Shown here: piece after piece, positions 56,766 to 64,000 of the stretch
How positions within the stretch are numbered: position 1 is the stretch's first letter
How the letters are laid out: every line of letters begins with the position of its first letter
NCBI RefSeq assembly: GCF_036850765.1
Contig: NC_089494.1
Location: forward strand, 4,610,177 to 4,674,176
Origin: Saccopteryx bilineata
Taxonomy: Eukaryota > Chordata > Mammalia > Chiroptera > Emballonuridae
Direction of reading: 5' to 3'
DNA length: 64,000 nt
Notes under the pieces: generated by a model
What the model saw: the letters and a program-made list of their open reading frames with translations, nothing else
Database searches by the model: none
What the model was told of the DNA's origin: nothing
Position numbers and translations under genes: made by a program

Positions 56766-57585
56766 ATGTGTTCTCTCCCGTCCTGGGGCTTTGCAAGCTC
56801 TCACACCTGCTTCCACAAGAGCCGGTCTGAGCATCTGGGCTTTCGCCTCTGTCCTGGGAGATTCGGTCTAAGCATCTCTGTTCCCTCACTCGCCTCTGCC
56901 CTGCCCCCTGGGCTGGTCATTAGATTGAGCCCTGGGCCATTCCTCCTGAGGCTGTTATAATTGGAAGGCTTCCTCCCCCTCAGGGCGTTCGCAGACATCA
57001 CTCATCCCGCTCATACAGACTCATCGGGGGCCGACTACATGTTGCTCCTCACAGTAATATTCTAGTCATTGAATACAAGCACGCTTTAGGACAGATGCAT
57101 GAGGTGAAAATTCTGCAGTGTTGCTCACATTCTGGTCATGACTTGATCTTCTCAAAGCTGGGCCGCCTTTACACAGGTGGAGTGGGGTGACCGGCAGTCC
57201 TGGTTTGCCCCGGAGTGTGGGGTTCCTGGGATGCAGAGCTTTCACTACGGAACTGGGGGGTCCTGGGCAAATAGGGATGGTTGGTCACCTACGACAGAGA
57301 AGAGGCTCAGGATGAGGGGTCTCCTCTCTTCTAAGATCCTCTTTTCGGGGGGCAAAGCCTCCTCCTGAGAACTAGTTGACTTGACGTTGATCCCGGTTGC
57401 TCTCTACTCTGGGCATATCGAGGTGAGTGAGAAATGTTCCCAATCGAGCAACCAACCAATCAAAAATGGATATCAGCGCTACTTGAGCATGAAGTGCAGA
57501 TGGCAATTTGAAACAAATGCTCCCTTCTAAACAGCTGTAAGAGTATTTCCCCCAAATATACACCCACTGGAACCTGTCCATGGGG
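56766..57585. other. Intergenic DNA, no gene seen
   Basis: No recognised elements. The segment 57000-57180 is mixed single-copy sequence. Confidence 0.4.
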
Positions 57586-58132
57586 CCTTGTCTGGAAATA
57601 GGGCTTTTTTCAGATGTAAATAAGCCAAGAGGAGGTCCTACCGGATGGAGGTGGACCCTGCCTCCAATATGACTCCTGGACGTATATGAAGAGGAAAGTT
57701 GGGACACAAAGTCAAACAGGACAGACAGCCACGTGCAGATGGAGACAGAGATTGGAGTGACACCCCTTCAAGCCCAGTGATTGTTAGGGTTGCTGGCAAC
57801 CACCAGTTATTTTTTTTTAATTTTTTTTAATTATTAATTTTGAGAGAGGAGAGAGAGAGAGAGAGAGAAGGGGGAGGGAGGAGCAGGAAGCATCAACTCC
57901 CATATGTGCCTTGACCAGGCAAGCCCAGGGTTTTGAACCGGCGACCTCAGCGTTTCCAGGTCGACGCTTTATCCACTGCGCCACCACAGGTCAGGCTAAC
58001 CACCAGTTATTACAAGAGGCGGGAAGGTTTCCTCCCAAGGGCCTTTGGAGAGAGAGTCGTCCTGCTGACACCTCGATGTTGGACTTCCGTCCTCCAGAGC
58101 TGTGAGAGAAGAGATTCCTCTTCTTTTAAGTC
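57586..58132 (+). mobile_element. MaLR solitary LTR split by a SINE
   Basis: The left part has 'ggaaatagggcttttttcagatgtaaataagccaagaggaggtcc' and 'agacagagattggagtgacacc'. The right part has 'gacacctcgatgttggacttccgtcctccagagctgtgagagaagag'. Together they follow the MaLR LTR order on the plus strand. Confidence 0.75.
57812..57997 (-). mobile_element. Short bat SINE (type B) nested in MaLR LTR
   Basis: Antisense head 'gctttatccactgcgccaccacaggtcaggct', B box complement 'ttttgaaccgg' and an AG-rich tail. Target duplication AACCACCAGTTATT lies at 57798-57811 and 57998-58011, exact. Confidence 0.93.
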
Positions 58133-59949
58133 ATTCAGCAAACCTGGGAAACCAATATACAAATCAAGTCCTTGTTTTATTTTTATTTTTGAAATGAAAA
58201 ACAGCTAAGTGGGAAATTTGAAGAGGCACTTGTAGCTGTGTGTAATGACCAGCCCCCTGACATAGCTGAGGTTTACACATTCGCTTTAAATATCTGCTCG
58301 CTGTCCTCGAAAGGGCTCTCAGTGAGTGTCACACGCCTTCGGTGGTGGCATTGTTATTTGTTTACTTGTCTTATTCATCTTGGCATCTTCAAAGTCTAGC
58401 AAAGCGTTTGATCAAGGATTTATTCTTTTTCCTTTCTTTTTTCTTGCAAGTTCCATGCTTTATGAGCACATTACTCTCACACATCTGGGTGACAGATTTG
58501 ATACAAGAATTTATTCTTTCTAATATTTCTTTGAATAAATGAATAACTATAAGACAGCAGGCTTTTCTTTTCTTTTCTTTTTTTAAGTTCCTTTGAGAGC
58601 TTCATGGCAATTTGAGCATTATTTTCAATACGTCGAGACCGTCTAGGAGAAATGACCTTATTTTATGACGTTGACTTATTTTAGTGATGGGACGCTAGAG
58701 TTAAGATGCTAAGCTTTCCAGAGTCAGAGGCCAGACGCCCAGTAGATTACACCGACCCCCTCAGCACCAGCCGGTATGAACGGGCTAGCTCAGGCTCCCG
58801 CAGTGAGGAGGAGGACAGCTCCCCGGACTCCTGAGGGTGCACACGAGGGCGAGGGAGACCACTGCCCCTTCCACCTTCACTTGCACAAGTCACGGCCTCC
58901 TTCGGATTTAGAAAGCGGGTCGCTTGTTTTCAGAAGCAGAAGGTTCCGGAAGGCTCGTCTCATTGGTGGGACGGTGGCCGAGTAACCACATCATCCTTGT
59001 CCTCCACGTTAAATTATTTTGGTCTTTACCCCTCGCTCTCTGACACAGCTTCCTGGGCTGAGCAACACCACTCCGGGTCTTTCTCTTTTAACCTAGTCTG
59101 TGCTCCCTTGATCTCGTTCTAATCTGGTCTTACTCAGTACAATTTCCGGTGCGGAACATTTATTTATTATCTGGGAGAGGAAAGAGAACCACCGCCCAGC
59201 CCAGAATTCAAGCATTTTGGGAGTCACCTTCTTAACCAGGAAGGGAAGTCCATTTCTGTCTTTGAAACCTGAAAATAGGTTTGTTACTTACTGCCCACGA
59301 AAGTCACTTCGACTCTGTTTAACGACAGTGACAACACCAGCAAACCAACCTTTAATCACGCTTGTCGGGAGAGTCGCCCTGGCATGGGGTGGGGGGCGGG
59401 GGGGACAGGGAGGAGAGCGGGAACCGCCTGGGATTGTGAGTCTCACATCTGTGTATTACTTGAATTTCCTGAAGCATGTTTGTCTTACTTTTGTGACCGG
59501 GAAAAGCAATAAAGAGAAATAATTTTCTTGAGGGTTAAAAATGTTGGGAAGGAAATCGTTCCTTTCAGAAAGCAATTTCTGGAACGCTGTACACAGTGTC
59601 AGGTAAGCTTTCGTTGCTAGGGAGTTGCTAAGGGAACTCAGGTTTCTAATAGAACTCTATTGAGCAGTGATTGATGGGTGGAAGGCAACGCCGCTCCCCT
59701 CCCCGGGCGAGGAGAACATTCTTCCCATCTGACTGGAGGCGATCCAGGCGAAGTTCCCGGACCATACTAGGAGAGAGTGTCTACCGTGTCTCTGGGAAAG
59801 CCATGGGAGGGGTTGGTGATGATGGAGGTGGGAGATAAACCAGGTGCCACGGGAAAACACGGGTGGCACAGAGCTTGGTGCAAGGCAGACCCTCACGCAT
59901 CCTGAAGTCACCACCAAAGTGGGAAGTCCCTGCGGGAATGACTTCCGAT
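58133..59949. other. Intergenic DNA with possibly conserved AT-rich segments
   Basis: Segments near 58230-58560 and 59440-59650 are AT-rich and non-repetitive, with a (TTTTC)n run near 58562. The phrase GTTGCTAGGGAGTTGCTAAGG (starting near 59613) holds two direct GTTGCTA units resembling half-sites for RFX factors. No gene is seen. Confidence 0.35.
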
Positions 59950-59967
59950 AAAAAGTGTCAAAGGGAA

Positions 59968-60367
59968 GGCCCTGGCTGGTTGGCTCAGCGGTAGAGCGTC
60001 GGCCTGGTGTGCGGGGGACCCGGGTTCAATTCCTGGCCAGGGCACACAGGAGAAGTACCCATTTGCTTCTCCACCCCCGCCTCCCCCTCCTTCCTCTCTG
60101 TCTCTCTCTTCCCCTCCCGCAGCCAAGGCTCCATTGGAGCAAAGATGGCCCAGACACTGGGGATGGCTCCTTGGCCTCTGCCCCAGGCGCTAGAGTGGCT
60201 CTGGTGGCGGCAGAGCGACGCCCTGGAGGGGCAGAGCATCGCCCCCTGGTGGGCAGAGTGTCGCCCCTGGTGGGCGTGCCGGGTGGATCCCGGTCGGGCG
60301 CATGCGGGAGTCTGTCTGACTGTCTCTCCCGGTTTCCAGCTTCAGAAAAATACACACACACACACAA
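59968..60367 (+). mobile_element. Bat long SINE (type A), young copy with two CTCF-like cores
   Basis: The tRNA-like head has paired GCCCTGG/CCAGGGC. A perfect target duplication AAAAAGTGTCAAAGGG lies at 59950-59965 and 60368-60383. CTCF-like cores lie at 60240-60252 and, lacking one C, at about 60262-60272. It ends in (CA)n then A. Confidence 0.94.
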
Positions 60368-60383
60368 AAAAAGTGTCAAAGGG

Positions 60384-60787
60384 GAGCCGTCGGGCTGGAA
60401 TATTCGAGCTCAGCAGCGTTACGTTGTTTGGCCTTCGGTCTGTTCTGTCATGACAAAGCCAGGTTCAGCCTGTATGTATTGATAGCCTTGGTGCTGGGAA
60501 AGGGTGAAGTCACAGAGAGACATTGTAATAGATGTCCCTGCACAATGGGGTGGGGATAGGTTTACAACAGTGTGGAAATACCGGTACCAAAGGAAAATCG
60601 GACCGTGGCGCCAGGCTGCCGGTGTGGGAACGGAACCCAGGGAGCCACTGGACCCTGACGATGAAGAGCAGGACGGACCTCGGGGCAGAGGTCAGCACGG
60701 GCTGGGGTCCGCCGGTGAGACGGTCCCGGTGGGCTGTTTCTAGATCCATGGCTTTTGGAAGCCTGAAGTGCCACCCCCTGGAAGCAC
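60384..60787. other. Intergenic DNA, no gene seen
   Basis: Single-copy-looking sequence between the SINE and the 21-bp array. Confidence 0.4.
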
Positions 60788-60892
60788 CCCTGAGTAACAA
60801 GGCAGCGTCCCTGAGTAACAAGGCAGCGTCCCTGAGTAAGAAGACAGCACCCCTGAGTAACGAGGCAGCGTCCCTGAGTAATAAGACAATAT
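60788..60892. repeat. 21-bp tandem repeat, 5 copies
   Basis: Units CCCTGAGTAACAAGGCAGCG plus T, with substitutions rising toward the right end. The unit is seven codons long and so leaves frames open on both strands. Confidence 0.93.
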
Positions 60893-61376
60893 CCAGACAC
60901 AATATCCAGAGGTCACCTCTGCTCTCTCTCCATTTTTTGGAGAAAGGTTGGGGGTTGAAAGGAATCTACCCGCAGAAATGTCACATAAATCGGCAGAGCT
61001 GGCAGTGGCCACGCAGCCCACATAATGTCCTCCCTTGTACGTTGAAACACCCCTTCTCCTGTCCAGCTAGCAGCTAGCTGACCGCAGGTGGATGGCCTCA
61101 GTTACCACTCTGAGCTAAGCCATCTGAGGTTATGTGAGCTGTGCCTGTCAGTGCGGCACTCGGAGAGGACCCTGCTTTAGGTGTTTTGTAGCCTTTCGCC
61201 TTTATGGATTTTGATTCTATTTATTCCAAGTGAACTCATTCTTCATACCTTCCTTCTCCAGGGGTGTGGGATACGTGCAAATCACATCACAGAGTCTCTG
61301 CGATCTCGCTCAGCGCTTGGTACTCAAACGTTAGCAAACATTTGTGGATCGGATTAATCAATGTGCACACACTAAT
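60893..61376. other. Intergenic DNA, no gene seen
   Basis: No recognised elements in this stretch. Confidence 0.4.
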
Positions 61377-61377
61377 C

Positions 61378-61567
61378 CGGGCGTCCCCAAACTACGGCCC
61401 ACGGGCCGCATGTGGCCCCCTGAGGCCATTTATCCGCCCCCCCCCCGCCGCACTTCCAGAAGGGGCACCTCTCTCATTGGTGGTCAGTGAGAGGAGCACT
61501 GTATGTGGCAGCCCTCCAACGGTCTGAGGGACAGTGAACTGGCCCCCTTTGTAAAAAGTTAGAGTCT
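61378..61567 (+). mobile_element. Non-autonomous hAT element, 3' end lost or decayed
   Basis: The left terminus CGGGCGTCCCCAAACTACGG is a slightly mutated CAGGGGTCCCCAAACTACGG. The inner phrases 'ggccgcatgtggccccctgaggccatttatcc' and 'cattggtggtcagtgagaggagcactgtatgtgg' mark a hAT family seen in bats. A SINE is inserted at its right end, and no clear right inverted repeat follows. Confidence 0.75.
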
Positions 61568-61903
61568 GAGGTCCTGGGTTCGATTCCCGGCCAGGGCACA
61601 CAGGAGAAGCGCCCATCTGCTTCTCCACCTCTCCCCCTCTCCTTCCTCTCTGTCTCTCTCTTACCCTCCCGCAGCCAAGGCTCCACTGGAGCAAAGATGG
61701 CCCGGGCGCTGGGGATGGCTCCTTGGCCTCTGCCCCAGGCGCTAGAGTGGCTCTGGTCGCAACAGAGCGTCGCCTCGGAGAGGCAGAGCATCGCCCCCTG
61801 GTGGGCGGAGCGTCACCCCCTGGTGGGTGTGCTGGGTGGATCCCCACCGGGCGCATGCGGAAGTCTGTCTGACTGTCTATCCCCGTTTCCAGCTTCAGAA
61901 AAA
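61568..61903 (+). mobile_element. 5'-truncated bat long SINE (type A) with two CTCF-like cores
   Basis: The copy begins inside the tRNA-like head just before the B box, so the A box is missing. A perfect 15-bp target duplication AAAAAGTTAGAGTCT lies at 61553-61567 and 61904-61918, so the truncation occurred at insertion. CTCF-like cores lie at 61791-61803 and 61814-61826. Confidence 0.94.
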
Positions 61904-61918
61904 AAAAAGTTAGAGTCT

Positions 61919-62284
61919 AATCAAAGCCTGCAGAAAAAAATAAATCATGAATTCCAAAAAATGGATTGCTGTTTAATATTTGAACAAATGCATTCATTTT
62001 GAACTTTTCCTAAAACTGGAAAATTATGTTGACGAGCCAGAGTGTTGGCATCGAGGCGTTCTGAGAAGGGACAGAGGCCGTGCAAAAGTCACGGTGGCCT
62101 AGCAGAGACGGGACCTCATCTGTGTCCCCAGCTAGTGACAGCGTGGCCGGCGGGTCACATGTCTATGTGCCACAGATCAGAAGCTGCCCTTCTGAGCACG
62201 GCTACCCACGAGCCACAGCGGGCGAACGTCGGTGGGAGGTCTCAGAGATCATACCTGTGATCTAGACAAGTAATGTGAAGTCAG
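61919..62284. other. Intergenic DNA, no gene seen
   Basis: AT-rich to about 62040, then mixed. No recognised element. Confidence 0.4.
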
Positions 62285-62717
62285 GAGGCCGCATAATGGT
62301 CCCTGAAGAGGTCCCCACCGTCATCCCTGGAACCTGTGACTATGTCCCCTTCCATGGCAAAGGGGCATCACGGGTGTGACTAAGGACCTTGTGATGGGCA
62401 TATTATCCTGGATCACCCGAGTGGGCTCAGGGTCATCACAAGGTCCTGATAGGAGGGCGGCGGGAGGTAGGAGTCAGGAGTGAGACGTGGTGTTGAAAGC
62501 AGAGGTTGGCGTGATTGGAGGAAGGAGTCAGGAGCTGAGGGATGCGGGCAGCCCCTAGAGGCTGCAAGAGGCCAGGACACGGGGTCCACCCGGAAGCCTC
62601 CAGAAGGAGGGCAGCCCTGTGGGAATCCTGATTTTAGACTTCGGTGCTCCAGAGCTGTGCGGTGGTCGGTTTGTGCTGTGTTGAGCTACTGAGTTTGCGG
62701 TAATTTGTGTCAGCAGG
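62285..62717 (+). mobile_element. MaLR solitary LTR
   Basis: Plus-strand landmarks in order: 'gtccctgaagaggtccccaccgtcatccctggaacctgtgac', 'ccatggcaaaggggcatcac', 'ttatcctggatcacccgagtgggctcagggtcatcacaaggtcctgataggaggg', 'cgggcagcccctagaggctgcaagaggccaggac' and 'gagctactgagtttgcggtaatttgtgtcagcag'. Confidence 0.82.
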
Positions 62718-62739
62718 GCAGTGGGCTACCTCGGGTCCC

Positions 62740-63372
62740 CTCCAGTCCAGGAGCGAAGCACTCATCCCCCTTGTGGCTATACAGGGAGGTGGAACTCTAG
62801 GAGGTAATTCAGGTGACATGAGGTCACATGGTAGGGCCTGTTAAGACATGTCCTGATAAGAGATACCAGTGGCATGCTCTCTCTTTCTTCCCCCTGTGCC
62901 CCTTCTTCAGACCGTAGGAGGAAAGGCCATGTGAGAACCAGGGCACCACCAGCAGATCAGGATGAGGAATCCTCCCTGGGCCCCGTGTTGGGGTTTCTAG
63001 GCTCCAGACCAGGGGCCGGGAACCGTTTTGGCTGAGAGAGCCATGAACGCCACATATTTTAAAATGTAATTCCATGAGAGCCATACAACCACCCATGTAC
63101 GTTATGCATTATCCAATAAAGATTTCGTGTTGTCCCGGAGAACAGCTGTGATTGGCTCCAGCCACCTGCAACCATGAACAGGAGCGGTAGGAAATGAATG
63201 GATTGTAACACATGAGAATGTTTTATATGTTTAACGCTATTATTTTTTTATTAAAGATTTCTCTGCGAGCCTGATGCAGCCATCAAAAGAGCCACATCTG
63301 GCTCGTGAGCCATAGGTTCCCGACCCCTGCTCCAGACTGTGAGAAATACGCTTCTGTTGTCTAAGCCGCCCA
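62740..63372 (+). mobile_element. MLT1-like LTR interrupted by a hAT element
   Basis: The left part has 'ggaggtaattcaggtgacatgaggtcacatggtagggcct' and 'ccatgtgagaaccagggcacc'. After the hAT, the right part continues with 'ctccagactgtgagaaatacgcttctgttgtctaagccgccc', the standard MLT1 3' end. Confidence 0.8.
63010..63329. mobile_element. Non-autonomous hAT transposon, complete, with perfect 8-bp duplication
   Basis: Terminal inverted repeats are CAGGGGCCGGGAACC at the left and the complement of CAGGGGTCGGGAACC at the right, with an extended inner inverted match around 'gagagccatgaacgccacat' and 'agccacatctggctc'. The 8-bp target duplication CTCCAGAC at 63002-63009 and 63330-63337 is exact. 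At 320 bases it encodes no transposase. Confidence 0.95.
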
Positions 63373-63500
63373 GGAGCAAAGCCGAGCCCCTCCCCTAGCC
63401 TGTCTGTCAGTCCCGGGCTGCGGGACCCCACGGAATCTCACATCACCTCCGCGCCTCCGTTTCTCCACCTTCGGGATGGGGCTAACACCACGGGGCCCTG
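63373..63500 (+). mobile_element. Possible MIR fragment
   Basis: The phrase 'tccgtttctccaccttcgggatggggctaac' resembles the MIR core 'tcagtttcctcatctgtaaaatggggataat'. Confidence 0.45.
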
Positions 63501-63849
63501 GATACCTTATCCGAAGGCAGTAAGGGTTGGATGCAAGAAGTAAATATTTTTAAAAGTCATATGGCGTTGGACGCCGTAGAGTGCAATATTTCCGTAAGCT
63601 TGAGGCTTGACGGGTGGTGCCGGGAAGCCTGTGCCGGGATTTCCGAGAACGAGGAATGGCCCATCAATCAGGAGATGGCCCCCTGTCTTTCCCAAGGACC
63701 CGCCCCCGCGGACTCCGCACACTCAACCCGGCTCCTTTGTTATCCACAGGCCTGGGGACAGACACGCAGGACCCCAGGGCAGAGCATGGGGTCGGGTCTG
63801 TGGGAGAAAAGGGGTGCTGGGACTGGAGGCGCCCTTGCAGGGCACTAGT

Positions 63850-64000
63850 CTTTAGAAGCACGCTTTACAGAAGCCCCTGAAGGGTGACTGAGGAACCTGG
63901 AACCTGTCTGTGTGAAGGAAGACTTGGCTTATTAAAATAATTAGCACAGTCAAAGGGCTCTTATTAGGAGACCATTACCCATGAGCTCCGAGCGGTGTCT
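63850..64000. promoter_or_regulatory. Candidate conserved non-coding block at window edge
   Basis: AT-rich, non-repetitive sequence with 'cttattaaaataattagcacagtcaaagggctcttatt', that is, TAATTA homeodomain and TCAAAGGG TCF/LEF-like motifs close together. It is cut by the window end. The stretch 63501-63849 shows no recognised element. Confidence 0.35.

Noticed and set aside
62285..63372. Provirus with internal genes between two LTR-like pieces
   Set aside because: The two LTR-like pieces are nearly adjacent, belong to different MaLR subtypes and have no gag/pol/env-like sequence between them; both are solitary LTR relics.

Overview
The window is mammalian nuclear DNA, almost certainly from a bat. 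It holds no bacterial-style genes. Most of it is intergenic or intronic sequence filled with tRNA-derived SINEs of bat type, old L1 and L2 fragments, MaLR (MLT1-like) solitary LTRs, MIR pieces, several non-autonomous hAT transposons and an unusual number of minisatellites. The lineage below 'bat' is not certain. The SINE heads resemble bat VES-type elements, and a sheath-tailed bat (Emballonuridae) is possible. The main SINE does not match the Rhin-1 family I know from horseshoe bats.

Only one protein-coding exon can be supported. It lies on the minus strand at 7969-8131 and encodes the first 54 residues of AGAP1, an Arf GTPase-activating protein with a GTPase-like domain. It ends at a good GTGAGG splice donor and sits in a CpG island of roughly 7740-9190, which should contain the AGAP1 promoter and 5' UTR. 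Everything from 7968 down to 1 is therefore the start of AGAP1 intron 1. Everything above about 9200 is upstream intergenic DNA; in human the next gene on that side is SH3BP4, which is background knowledge and is not seen here.

Layout. 1-7968: intron 1, with a CTCF-motif SINE (849-1227) and a 9-bp minisatellite of about 600 bp. 7740-9190: CpG island promoter with a ZNF143-type site. 9200-21100: unique DNA with L2, L1 and MaLR relics and a candidate enhancer near 14.8-15.0 kb. 21.1-37.4 kb: the densest repeat block, with minisatellites of 32, 34, 81, 36 and 84 bp and stacked SINE/L1/hAT insertions. 38.5-52.1 kb: more SINEs, a URR1-like hAT, a 26-bp minisatellite and an L1 3' end. 52.8-53.1 kb: an AT-rich block that looks like a conserved enhancer. 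53-64 kb: nested mobile elements, including a hAT with a perfect 8-bp target duplication inside a MaLR LTR.

The most interesting signal is that the long SINE family carries a near-perfect CTCF core, often in tandem duplicate, so recent insertions may have placed several oriented CTCF sites around the AGAP1 promoter. Nearly all long open reading frames in the window come from SINEs or from tandem repeats whose unit length is a multiple of three, and they are not genes.
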